A DNA stretch of 14,910 nucleotides from an uncultured bacterium. Lineage in GTDB: Bacteria; Desulfobacterota; Desulfovibrionia; Desulfovibrionales; Desulfovibrionaceae. The notes beneath the pieces are model-generated. The model saw nothing but the letters and a program-made list of their open reading frames with translations. It did not search any database and had not been told where the DNA came from. Shown here piece after piece: positions 6,901-14,785 of this stretch. The translations under genes were made by a program, and so were the position numbers. Where the stretch lies: the NCBI GenBank assembly GCA_905215675.1, contig CAJMRA010000017.1:1-14910 (forward strand), written 5' to 3'. Numbering within the stretch: position 1 is the first letter of the stretch; the number at the start of each line of letters is the position of its first letter.

Positions 6901-8763
6901 TTACACATTTTTTTCATGCCAGCGCAGCAGCAGTGCGGAATGGACGATGACCAGCACGGAGCCCGCATTGTGAATGAGAGCGCCGGGCACGGGCGAGAGC
7001 AGGCCGGCCATGGCAAGGAGAATGGCCGCAAAGTTGAGGGCGAGGGAGAACGTAAGGTTGATGCCGATGACGCGCATCATGCGCCGCGAAAGAAGCAATA
7101 TGTGGGGAAGGCGGCGGATGTCGTCGCGCACCAGCGCCATGTCGGCGGCCTCAACGGCGATGTCGCTGCCGATGCCGCCCATGGCGACGCCCACAAAGGC
7201 CCGTTTCAGGGCCGGGGCGTCGTTGATGCCGTCGCCGATCATGCAGACCCTGCGCCCCTCGCGCTCGCGTTCCTCGATCCAGCGGAGCTTGTCCTCGGGC
7301 AGGCATGAGGCGCGCACGTCGTCCAGCCGGAGGGTTGCGGCCACATGGCGCGCCGCTTCCTCGTGGTCGCCGGTCAGCAGGGCCGCCCGCACGCCCGCGG
7401 CACGGATGGCGCGCACGGTGTCGGCGGCGTCGTCGCGCAGTTCGTCGGCCAGCGCGATGAAGCCCGCATAGCGGCCGTCTTCCGCCAGATGCACCAGCGT
7501 GCAGCCTTCGGCGCGCTGCCGGGCGGCGGCGCGCTCGTCGTCGGGCGAGGGGCATATGCCGTTTTCCGCCAGCAGGGCCGGATTGCCGGCCAGCACGCGG
7601 CGGCCGTCCACCACGGCCTCCACGCCGCGCCCCGGCAGCATGCGGAAGGACTCCGGCGCGCCGTGTTCGGGGCAGGCGGCGACGACGGCCCGTCCCAGCG
7701 GATGTTCCGAACGGCTTTCGGCGGCGGCCGCCAGCGCCAGCAGGGCCGGACCGTCCCTGTCGGGCAGGGCGCTGTGGACGCCGCGCACGCCGGGGCGGCC
7801 CCGCGTCAGCGTGCCGGTCTTGTCAAAGGCCACGGTGTCCGCGCGGGCCAGCCGCTCCAGCGCGTCGCCTTCGCGCACAAGCACGCCGTTGCGGGTGGCG
7901 TTGCCGATGGCGGCCATGATGGCCGTGGGCGTGGCCAGCACCAGCGCGCAGGGGCAGAAGACCACAAGAATGGTGACGGCGCGCAGGATTTCGCCGGTAA
8001 CAAGCCAGGTGGCGGCGGCCGAAACCAGCGCGCCCGCCACGATCCAGGTGGCCCAGCGATCCGCCATGCCCACGATGCGCGCCTTGCCCGCGTCGGCGGA
8101 CTGCACAAGACGAATCATGCGTTGCAGGGAACTGTCCTCGCCCACCTTGACGGCGCGCATGTCGAACGCGCCGAACTGGTTGACCGTGCCGCTGCACACC
8201 TCGTCGCCGGGGCCCTTGTCCACAGGCAGGGATTCGCCGGTCATGACGGCCTGATTGATGGACGTACGGCCTTCGGTGATCACGCCGTCCACGGGCACGG
8301 TTTCGCCCGGCAGCACGCGCAGCACGTCGCCCGCGGCGACCTGTTCGGCGGGGACGACGCGTTCCGCGTCCCCGTCCACAAGCCGGGCCGTGCGCGGCGT
8401 GAGCCGCACCAGCTTTTCGATGCCCGCCCGCGCCCTGGCCACGGTGCGTTCCTCCAGCATGGAGCCCAGCTGCATGATGAAGGCGACTTCGCCCGCCGCA
8501 AAGATTTCGTCGATGAGCACGGAGGCAATCAGGGCCAGCGATACCAGCACGTCGGCCTTGATGTCGAAGCGTTTCCACAGACCTTCCCCGGCCTCGCGCA
8601 GAATGGGCACGCCGCACAGCAGGACGGTGACCCACGCCGGATCAATGGCGCCCGGCCGGACGTCAAAAAAGCTCAGGAGCAGCGCCAGCGCCGCGACGCC
8701 GAAGGTCAGGGCCTGTTGTTTGTCCTCCTCGTACCATTCCCGCAGCGATGTCAGCATAGCCAT
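6901..8763 (-). CDS. P1B-type heavy-metal-transporting ATPase without N-terminal metal-binding domain
   Basis: Inner-membrane ATP-driven metal exporter of 620 residues. Motifs in order: TGES (175-178, actuator), CPC (270-272, membrane metal site), DKTGT with phospho-acceptor D314, EHP (353-355, nucleotide domain) and GDGINDAP (510-517). There is no N-terminal CxxC or heavy-metal-associated domain; the protein opens directly into transmembrane segments. The metal is uncertain. The last helices read FSLALNFAAIL and LIHNAGSVLVIVHSA. This is not the Y-N/M-SS pattern of Cu(I) pumps, and where ZntA-type pumps carry Asp there is Asn (N599). The start at 8763 has GGGAGG six to seven bases upstream. 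An operator-like palindrome in the promoter points to control by a metal-sensing repressor. The nearest annotated relatives will probably be called Cd/Zn or generic heavy-metal ATPases. Confidence 0.93.
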   Translation of the reverse strand: MAMLTSLREWYEEDKQQALTFGVAALALLLSFFDVRPGAIDPAWVTVLLCGVPILREAGEGLWKRFDIKADVLVSLALIASVLIDEIFAAGEVAFIMQLGSMLEERTVARARAGIEKLVRLTPRTARLVDGDAERVVPAEQVAAGDVLRVLPGETVPVDGVITEGRTSINQAVMTGESLPVDKGPGDEVCSGTVNQFGAFDMRAVKVGEDSSLQRMIRLVQSADAGKARIVGMADRWATWIVAGALVSAAATWLVTGEILRAVTILVVFCPCALVLATPTAIMAAIGNATRNGVLVREGDALERLARADTVAFDKTGTLTRGRPGVRGVHSALPDRDGPALLALAAAAESRSEHPLGRAVVAACPEHGAPESFRMLPGRGVEAVVDGRRVLAGNPALLAENGICPSPDDERAAARQRAEGCTLVHLAEDGRYAGFIALADELRDDAADTVRAIRAAGVRAALLTGDHEEAARHVAATLRLDDVRASCLPEDKLRWIEEREREGRRVCMIGDGINDAPALKRAFVGVAMGGIGSDIAVEAADMALVRDDIRRLPHILLLSRRMMRVIGINLTFSLALNFAAILLAMAGLLSPVPGALIHNAGSVLVIVHSALLLRWHEKNV

Positions 8764-8811
8764 GATCTGCCTCCCCGGATGATGTCGGGCACGTTGAAGC
8801 GTTACGGTACT

Positions 8812-8840
8812 GTCGTATACCCCTAGGGGTATGTTGTCAA
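8812..8840 (-). promoter_or_regulatory. ATPase promoter with CsoR/RcnR-like operator
   Basis: A consensus -35 TTGACA (8840-8835) is followed, 17 bp on, by a weak -10 (TACGAC, 8817-8812; TATACG with a 15-bp spacer is an alternative). The spacer is almost filled by ATACCCCTAGGGGTAT (8832-8817), a perfect 16-bp palindrome. ATACCC...GGGTAT with C/G tracts is the type of site bound by CsoR/RcnR-family (DUF156) repressors. A bound repressor would block RNA polymerase directly. No such regulator gene is in the window. Confidence 0.7.
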
Positions 8841-8990
8841 TAATGAAAGTCTATTTCACGGCAGGGCGGCGCAACGGCGGATCGCGCGACGGATGCGGCG
8901 ACGCCGTGCCGCCGTCCGGCCCAAAGTGAGCGGAAAAACCGCGTTTTTTCCGCGAAACAACAGCCCTATGGTTTGGAGCGCGCAGCGTTT
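8841..8990. other. Intergenic stretch, little visible content
   Basis: Between the ATPase promoter and the EamA terminator. The only structure I see is a 9-bp inverted repeat, GCGGAAAAA (8930-8938) with TTTTTCCGC (8945-8953). It has no T-run after it on either strand, so its role is unclear. No gene or ribosome site is supported here. Confidence 0.5.
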
Positions 8991-8991
8991 C

Positions 8992-9035
8992 AAAAAAGAC
9001 AAAGGGATGAAAGAAGCGACTTCCTTCATCCCTTT
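8992..9035 (-). terminator. Intrinsic terminator of the EamA permease gene
   Basis: Bases 9001-9011 and 9025-9035 form a perfect 11-bp stem, extended past one mismatch by GAAG/CTTC around a three-base loop. On the minus strand it is followed by GTC and six T residues (complement of 8992-8997). It begins 35 bp after the permease stop codon. Confidence 0.9.
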
Positions 9036-9070
9036 GGCATGCCCCGGGGGCGACGGCGTTCCGCGCGGAG

Positions 9071-10012
9071 CTACTTCCGCGATCCGTGAAACGAAAGATG
9101 CGGAGCGTGAAGCATGGGGCCGAGGGCGATGCCGAGCGCGCCGAGAACCACGGCCACGGCCCCGATGGCGCTGATCAGCGACAGGCTTTCCTGCGGAAAG
9201 ATGGAAGGAAAGGCCGCATGACCGAGATATTCAAGCGCAATGGTGAAGAGCGTCGTCGTGGTCAGCACGGCGCTTACCTTGGCGGAGTGCCAGATATTCA
9301 TGGCCGTGGTGAAAGCGCCGTAAGCCACAATGGTATTGATGGAGGCAAAGGCGAGGCAGCAGAGCTGAAAGAGATCAAGATCGAAGATCAGCGACGGCGA
9401 GGAGGCCGGAAGCAGGCCGACGGCGCAGCAGGGATAGATGACGCGCAGAATCCGCGTGGGCGTCGTGACGCGCAGCAGGACCTTCTGGGCGAGGCCGTAG
9501 GCGGACCAGACCAGCGCGGCAGACAGGCCCAGCAGCATGCCGAAAGCAAAATCGCCGCCGCCGGAAAAGAGTTCAAACAGCCGGGTGTTGAAAAAGAGCA
9601 GCAGCCCGGCAACCAGCGTGGCGGCGCTCACGCCCTGAATGGGCAGGAACGGCTCATGCAGGATGAATATGCCGCCCAGAAGCAGCAGCATGGGGCCCGC
9701 CTGCGCGAGAATCTGACAGGCGGAGGCGCTGAGGTAGACGACGGAAGTATTGAAAAGGACAAAGTTGGCCCCGAGGCCCACAGTGGCCACCACAAGCAGC
9801 ACGATATCCCGGCGGGAAAGGGGGCGGGGAGGGCGCGGCGCGGCATGTTCGGGACAAATCCATATCCAGACGGCGGCGACGCAGAAGCGCAGGCAGACGA
9901 TGGTGACGGCGTCCATGACAGGAAGGATCTGTTTGACGGCCAGCGGCAGGGCTCCCCAGAAAAGAGCGGTCAGCAAGGCAAGACTCAGACCGGCGGCATT
10001 GGGCGTAAGCAT
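9071..10012 (-). CDS. DMT-superfamily (EamA) inner-membrane permease
   Basis: The protein has 313 residues, typical of ten-helix EamA exporters. It shows two homologous EamA halves: roughly 8-142, with LLTALFWGALPLAVKQ near the first helix and the HEP turn at 119-121, and roughly 155-298, with LSAALVWSAYGLAQKVLLR at the matching place. The chain is almost wholly hydrophobic, ending in a short polar tail. The family moves small metabolites such as amino acids; the substrate cannot be read from sequence. The start is the ATG at 10010-10012, with GGAG six to seven bases upstream. A longer TTG-initiated frame from 10066 lacks a ribosome site. It is flanked by its own terminator and by the folded intergenic element, so it looks monocistronic. 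No clear promoter was found. Confidence 0.88.
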   Translation of the reverse strand: MLTPNAAGLSLALLTALFWGALPLAVKQILPVMDAVTIVCLRFCVAAVWIWICPEHAAPRPPRPLSRRDIVLLVVATVGLGANFVLFNTSVVYLSASACQILAQAGPMLLLLGGIFILHEPFLPIQGVSAATLVAGLLLFFNTRLFELFSGGGDFAFGMLLGLSAALVWSAYGLAQKVLLRVTTPTRILRVIYPCCAVGLLPASSPSLIFDLDLFQLCCLAFASINTIVAYGAFTTAMNIWHSAKVSAVLTTTTLFTIALEYLGHAAFPSIFPQESLSLISAIGAVAVVLGALGIALGPMLHAPHLSFHGSRK

Positions 10013-10235
10013 AGATGTCTCCACGGCGGGCAAGAAAACCTGCAACAAAAAATGTTCACGAAACAAAACGAGAAAGTAAAATATGTTGGAACATGCCTAC
10101 ACGCCTCGCCGGACTTTGGCAAGCACGTCATTCCGGCACGGCGCGCGGGAGGAGACGCCGCCGGAGGCCTTCCCTGCATAGCCGAAAATACTTGCCGCCT
10201 GTCCTGTGTCCCCTCTGAAAAAGCGCGTTGGGGGA

Positions 10236-10349
10236 AGGATGGGGGGCCTGGGGGGAAGAATTACGGGAACGCCTTTCCTGCGGAAAGGCTGGGCCCTTGT
10301 GCGCTAGCCAAGGGGGTTCCCTTCCCCCCAGAAGAACAATTTAAGGGAA
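10236..10349. repeat. G-tract-rich, multiply folded intergenic element
   Basis: Lies between the start of the EamA gene and the end of the large fusion gene. On the plus strand, 10229-10255 has runs of five, two, six and six G. TGGGGGGAAG (10249-10258) pairs perfectly with CTTCCCCCCA (10321-10330), and GGGAAC (10265-10270) with GTTCCC (10316-10321). Inside are two hairpins: GCCTTTCC/GGAAAGGC (10271-10278/10282-10289, three-base loop) and CCCTTG/CAAGGG (10294-10299/10309-10314). TTCCCTT (10317-10323) can alternatively pair with AAGGGAA (10343-10349). There is no T-run typical of an intrinsic terminator. The minus-strand RNA past the fold is C-rich and G-poor, as at Rho-dependent ends. It could be a dispersed repeat, a terminator region or a small RNA. 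Confidence 0.55.
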
Positions 10350-10355
10350 AACGTG

Positions 10356-13300
10356 CTATTCGGGCGCGGACAGGCTTCTGTAGTCGATCTTTCCCGAACC
10401 CAGCAGCGGCAGGGAGGCAAGACGGCGGACGCGGCGCAGCATGTGCAGGCCGGAGAAGCCCTCCGCATGCAGGATGGCGTTGGCCTGCGGGCAGGTGACC
10501 GGCAGGGTGGTATACAGGACCAGCAGCGTCTGTTCCCCTTCGACAACGGCGTCCACGGCAAGGACGGGGCCGCCTTCCGCGCCTTCCTCGACGAGATTCC
10601 GCCGGAGCGCGTCTTCCATCTGGGGCAGGGAGATCATTTCCCCGCCGATCTTGACGAAGCGTTCCCGTCTGCCCGCAAAGGTCATGATTCCGTCGGCATC
10701 GGCCCGGACAAGATCGCCGGTGTCGTACCAGCGCCGTCCGTCCAGCATGAGAAACGGCGAGGCGGGCGCGTTTTCCCCGTCGGCAAGGTAGCCCGCAAAG
10801 ACATTGGGACCACGTACCAGCAGCAGGCCCGTTTGTCCGGGGCCGAGGGGCCGATGCGGCGCTTGCGGCGTCACAACGGCTGTCCGCACCGAGGGCAGGG
10901 CCCGGCCGATGACGCCGGGACGGGCCTCCTGCGGCAGGTTGACGCAGACAAGGGGCGAACATTCGGTGACGCCGTATCCCTCGCAGAGCAGGCCGCCTCC
11001 CGTCTGCCGGGCAAAGGCGTCGTATATGCGCCGCGGGCAGGCTTCCGCGCCCACAAAGCCGAGTCGCAGGGAACGTAGATCGCCCGGCCGGGCCTCCCGC
11101 AGCATGCCGTCAAGAAAGCTCGGCGGCGCAAGCAGCAGGGTGGGATGCCAGCGGCGGCAGAGCGCGGCCAGCCGGGCCCCTTCCGTGGGATTGGCATGAC
11201 AGACCGCGGGCATGCCGAGGCAGAGCGGCAGCACGATGTTGCCCGTCAGTCCCAGCGAGTGGAACGGCGGCAGCATGGCCAGCATGACGTCGCGGCTCGT
11301 CAGGGCAAGAACGGACGCCACGTCGCGGCAGTTGGCAAGAATATTTTCATGCGTCAGGGGAACGCCCTTGGGAGCGGCGGAAGAACCGGACGTAAAAAGA
11401 ACGGCCGCATAAGGAGACATGCGCCGCGGCAGGGCGCAGCCCTCCAGCCCGAGCAGCGAGAGCCGCGCCCGGCAGAAGGCCTCCAGGCGGATCGCCGCCG
11501 GAAGGGAGGCGCTCACGTCCTCCAGCAGCAGCCAGTCGGCCCCGGCAGCGGCGGCGGTTTCCCGCAGCGCCCGCTCGTCAAGCCGTTGCAGCAGCGCGCG
11601 GGCGCAGAAAATATGGCGCACGCCCGCCAGCGTCAGGCCGTGCCGCAGATTGCGCATGCCTGTCGTCCAGTTGAGCATGACGGGCGTGTTGCCGGACAGC
11701 AGCACGGCCAGCCAGCATATCCCCGCGGCGGCGGAAGCGGGAAGCATGACGCCGACGTTTCCCCCCGCGCCGTGACGGCGACGCAGGAAGATCGACAGGG
11801 CCACGGCCCGCGTCCAGATATCCGCCGCCGTAAGCGTCCGCCCTCCGTCGGCAAGCATCGGGCGCGAAGGATCGCGGCGGAACTGGCGCAGTATGGTCTG
11901 CGGCAGGGAAGCCGCTTCCGGGAGCGTCAGGGGCCGTTCCGCACGGGCGCGCAGGCTGTCGCGCCACTGCCCGGCAAGACGGTCCGCCGCTTCTTCCTGT
12001 TCCGGCGGGTCGACCGCAAGGCGGCCCGCGGCGGCAAGCAGGCAGTCGTTGACGGTGCGCAGGGCGCCCGGCTCCCGCAGCGGATGCCCGAAGCGGCTCT
12101 CGATGCGCAGCGCCAGTTCCACGACGGCGAGACTGTCCAGCCCCAGATCCGTGTCAAGGCGCATGTCCGGCCGGATGTTCCGCGTGCGGACAGCCAGCGG
12201 AGACGCCTCGGCCAGCAGGAGCAGGACATCCCGCCTGTCCGCCGTGTCGAGACTGACCGGCGCGGCTTCGGACGTCGCGGAGGCTTCCGCGTCCAGAGGA
12301 CGATCGGGACAGGTCCTGTTCCAGCGGAAGAACGGCACGCGGCGCAGGACGTCGGGTTCGGCCTGATAAACGGCTTCCATGCGCGCATTGAGCGCGCGCG
12401 CCCCTTCTTCCGGCCGGGGAAGATCGCGCAGGCGGAAGAAGGAAATCCGCACATCGCGTCGCGGCATGAAGAACAGACCGTTGAGCAGCAGCGCGCCCAT
12501 GGCCCGCAGCAGGGCGCGGCCCAGCACGGGCGCGCCGTCGGCCCGGCTGAAGGTGGAACCCCAGAGGCCCTGTGTCCGCACCACGACAAGCGGACAATCG
12601 GGAACGGCCTTCCACAGACGCCAGACGCCGCTGTTGCCGCCGAGATGCGTCCGGCCGTCCCGGCTCAGGCTGCCGGAAGGATAGAGCAGGATATGCTCGC
12701 CCCGGGCCAGCGCCGCGGCGCAGCGGTGGAGCGCTTCCTCGACCTGACCGCGCACGGCGGGCCCCTCGCGTCTCAAATCCGGCAGGGGAATGCAGTTCAT
12801 GAAGGCGGCCGGCAGACGCAGCCAGGCGCGCCCGATCTGCCGTCTGTCGGCCAGCGGGCGAAGCTCCAGCGACGCCAGCTGCGCGCAGAGAATCACGGGG
12901 TCCATGAATGAGGGATGGTTGGGGAGCAGCAATATGCCGCGTCCCCGGGCCCGCGCCTCGGCCACGGCCTCATGCAGCACGTCCGCATGTTCAAGCCGTA
13001 CCCGGTAGCGCAGGGAGAGAATGCGCCGGATCAGCGCCAGCAGCAGGCGACGCCCGGGACCGGCGTTCCCGCCCGTACCGGACGCGGGCGCGCCGCCGTC
13101 TTCCGGCCCTGCGTCATTTCCTTCATCACTCCGGGGCAGACGGGCGATCCGGAGGGCGAAGATCTGGGCCAGCGCAAGCGACAGCAGCCCCAGCAGGGCC
13201 TGACCCGCCGCCGGGGAAATAAGGGCCAGCAGGGAATACAGAGCGCCCGCCGCCAGCATGCTCAGGAAGGAAAAGAAATTGCAAACGCCGAGGATGCGTC

Positions 13301-14360
13301 CCTTTTCCTCCGCCGCCGGACGCACTTGCAGATAGCTGGAGACAGGCACGATATACAGACTGCCGCAAGCGCCCAGGGCGGCATAGCAGAGGAACAGCAG
13401 TTCGACGCGCCACGTTGCCGGGGCAAGGGGAACGCAGCTTGCCAGCAGGAGCAGCAGCCCCATACCGGCACAGGCGGCGGGGACGGCCTTCCGCCAGTCC
13501 TGCCGCCGGCGACGGGCCGCGAACAGCGCGCCAAGGCAGATGCCGAGCATGAGCGCGCCGGGAAGCAGGCTTGTCATGGCGGCGCTCAGGCCGAGCTGCG
13601 TCAGGCCGAAGGCATTGATCTCCAGCAGCACCAGCACGGAAAGGCTGTAAAAAAAGGCGTCCGCACAAAAGCAGAGAAAGATGTCCCGGCGATCGCGCAG
13701 GCGCAGGAAGTCGCGGGCCGATTCCCACGCGCCGAACAGCGGGAAGGGCGGCAGGTCCTCCCGCCGCGCGGCCGCCGGACGCGAGGGCACAAGGATCACG
13801 GAAAGCAGTCCCAGCAGCGCGACGACAACCACCGTCACGGCCACCAGCCAGCGCCCGAAGGGAATCCGCGTTTCGAACCAGCGGCTTTCAAGCGCCGCCC
13901 CGGCCAGCGCCACGCCCAGCAGGATGGCGGCCGTGGTGGACAGCTTGAAAAGGGCGTTGGCCTGCGGAATCCGGGCCGGAGGAAAGATTTCCGGCAGCGA
14001 TCCGTTCAGGGCCGGGCTGAAAAGCGTGGCCGAGGCTCCCATGCAGAACAGCATGGCCAGCAGGCCGCCCCAGTGCAGCGTCAGCAGCCCCCAGGCTCCG
14101 GCCAGCATGGCCGCAAGCTCAAGCAGCTTGGCCGCCAGAATGATACGGCGCTTGGGATAGCGATCCGCCAGCCAGCCGCCCCAGGCGGAAAAGAGGACGA
14201 AGGGCAGGGAAAAAAGTACCGTCCCCCAGGACTGCATGCTCGTGTAGCCCATGCCGACGGCAAGAAGCAGCACGGCCTGCTTGAAAAAATTGTCGTTGAA
14301 GGTACCGAGGGTGAAACCGAGACCAAGGGAAATGGCCTGTCCGGCAAAGCTCCGGCTCAT
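10356..14360 (-). CDS. Fused MFS flippase / PlsC acyltransferase / ACP / acyl-AMP ligase (LplT-Aas type)
   Basis: A 1334-residue inner-membrane protein. Residues 1-410 are a 12-helix-type MFS carrier like LplT, the lysophospholipid flippase (FNDNFFKQA at 21-29; WLADRYPKRR at 63-72). Residues 440-680 are a PlsC/Aas acyltransferase with the HX4D site (H482-D487 in NHPSFMD); the usual FPEG motif is YPSG (560-563), so its Glu is replaced. Residues 705-785 are an acyl carrier protein with LGLDSL and phosphopantetheine Ser S743. Residues 815-1334 are an acyl-AMP ligase with FTSGSSAAPKG (989-999), GYGVTE (1128-1133), YDTGD (1212-1216) and C-terminal K1324. By analogy with E. coli LplT and Aas it would import lysophospholipid and re-acylate it with ligase-activated fatty acid carried on its own ACP. 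The ATG at 14360 has AAGGAG seven bases upstream; a GTG two codons earlier is too close to that site. Confidence 0.93.
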   Translation of the reverse strand: MSRSFAGQAISLGLGFTLGTFNDNFFKQAVLLLAVGMGYTSMQSWGTVLFSLPFVLFSAWGGWLADRYPKRRIILAAKLLELAAMLAGAWGLLTLHWGGLLAMLFCMGASATLFSPALNGSLPEIFPPARIPQANALFKLSTTAAILLGVALAGAALESRWFETRIPFGRWLVAVTVVVVALLGLLSVILVPSRPAAARREDLPPFPLFGAWESARDFLRLRDRRDIFLCFCADAFFYSLSVLVLLEINAFGLTQLGLSAAMTSLLPGALMLGICLGALFAARRRRQDWRKAVPAACAGMGLLLLLASCVPLAPATWRVELLFLCYAALGACGSLYIVPVSSYLQVRPAAEEKGRILGVCNFFSFLSMLAAGALYSLLALISPAAGQALLGLLSLALAQIFALRIARLPRSDEGNDAGPEDGGAPASGTGGNAGPGRRLLLALIRRILSLRYRVRLEHADVLHEAVAEARARGRGILLLPNHPSFMDPVILCAQLASLELRPLADRRQIGRAWLRLPAAFMNCIPLPDLRREGPAVRGQVEEALHRCAAALARGEHILLYPSGSLSRDGRTHLGGNSGVWRLWKAVPDCPLVVVRTQGLWGSTFSRADGAPVLGRALLRAMGALLLNGLFFMPRRDVRISFFRLRDLPRPEEGARALNARMEAVYQAEPDVLRRVPFFRWNRTCPDRPLDAEASATSEAAPVSLDTADRRDVLLLLAEASPLAVRTRNIRPDMRLDTDLGLDSLAVVELALRIESRFGHPLREPGALRTVNDCLLAAAGRLAVDPPEQEEAADRLAGQWRDSLRARAERPLTLPEAASLPQTILRQFRRDPSRPMLADGGRTLTAADIWTRAVALSIFLRRRHGAGGNVGVMLPASAAAGICWLAVLLSGNTPVMLNWTTGMRNLRHGLTLAGVRHIFCARALLQRLDERALRETAAAAGADWLLLEDVSASLPAAIRLEAFCRARLSLLGLEGCALPRRMSPYAAVLFTSGSSAAPKGVPLTHENILANCRDVASVLALTSRDVMLAMLPPFHSLGLTGNIVLPLCLGMPAVCHANPTEGARLAALCRRWHPTLLLAPPSFLDGMLREARPGDLRSLRLGFVGAEACPRRIYDAFARQTGGGLLCEGYGVTECSPLVCVNLPQEARPGVIGRALPSVRTAVVTPQAPHRPLGPGQTGLLLVRGPNVFAGYLADGENAPASPFLMLDGRRWYDTGDLVRADADGIMTFAGRRERFVKIGGEMISLPQMEDALRRNLVEEGAEGGPVLAVDAVVEGEQTLLVLYTTLPVTCPQANAILHAEGFSGLHMLRRVRRLASLPLLGSGKIDYRSLSAPE

Positions 14361-14401
14361 ACGCACGCTCCTTGAGGCGTCTTGCGCATGGCGTCGGGCA
14401 T
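14357..14401 (-). CDS. Possible 14-codon upstream ORF coupled to the fusion gene
   Basis: A short frame (ATG at 14401-14399, reading MPDAMRKTPQGACV) follows GGAGGAG at a tight two-to-three-base spacing. Its TGA overlaps the ATG of the large fusion gene (ATGA). The overlap resembles translational coupling, but a frame this short can arise by chance and the spacing is poor. Confidence 0.2.
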   Translation of the reverse strand: MPDAMRKTPQGACV

Positions 14402-14428
14402 TCTCCTCCGGCGGAACAGACGGATACG

Positions 14429-14779
14429 CTACGAGGAAGCCTGTTCCCGCTCGCCGCCATGCTCGGCCGCAAGCTCCGCAAGGGCGTAGTCCCGTACCCG
14501 ATCCAGCATTTCCACCGCAAAGGGCAGATCGCGCCGGTAGACCACCTCCTTGCCGATGCGCCGGGGCAGCAGCAGCCCGGCGCGCACCAGCACGTTCACA
14601 TGATGACTGACGGCCGTACGACTCATGCCGACCGTGGCCACAAGCGTACTCAGGCTGATCTGTTCCCCCGGCTCGAACAGCAGGAGAATCCTTTGACGGG
14701 TCGCGTCTCCCATGGCTGAAAATACCTGCGCCACACGCTCCCAGTCATCCGGCAGGGCGGTGATATACTGCGAATTCAT
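14429..14779 (-). CDS. ArsR/SmtB-family winged-helix transcriptional regulator
   Basis: The protein has 116 residues, one winged-helix domain. AMGDATRQRILLLF (22-35) is the ArsR opening helix. ISLSTLVATVGMSRTAVSHHVNVLVRAGLL (41-70) spans the helix-turn-helix with recognition helix SRTAVSHH, followed by the wing RRIGKEVVYRRD. It contains no cysteine and lacks the ELxVCDL metal site, so it is not a classical arsenic/cadmium sensor; the signal is unknown. I chose the ATG at 14777-14779 because the family fold starts shortly after it. The in-frame ATG at 14854 would add 25 unrelated residues and has no ribosome site, though the chosen start has only a weak GGGG before it. The gene ends 68 bp before the flippase/acyltransferase fusion on the same strand with no terminator between, so it probably controls that gene and itself. 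Confidence 0.9.
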   Translation of the reverse strand: MNSQYITALPDDWERVAQVFSAMGDATRQRILLLFEPGEQISLSTLVATVGMSRTAVSHHVNVLVRAGLLLPRRIGKEVVYRRDLPFAVEMLDRVRDYALAELAAEHGGEREQASS

Positions 14780-14785
14780 ACCCCG

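Noticed and set aside
8930..8953. 9-bp inverted repeat GCGGAAAAA/TTTTTCCGC as a terminator.
   Set aside because: No T-run follows on either strand and no gene ends next to it; the EamA gene has a better terminator at 8992-9035.
10013..10066. Extended EamA start (TTG, 18 extra residues).
   Set aside because: TTG without a Shine-Dalgarno; the ATG at 10012 has GGAG at proper spacing and begins just before the first helix.
9985..10179. Aromatic- and Cys-rich reading frame upstream of and overlapping the EamA start.
   Set aside because: Its composition follows from a T-rich stretch; no ribosome site, no terminator or alternative stems, and it overlaps the permease start out of frame.
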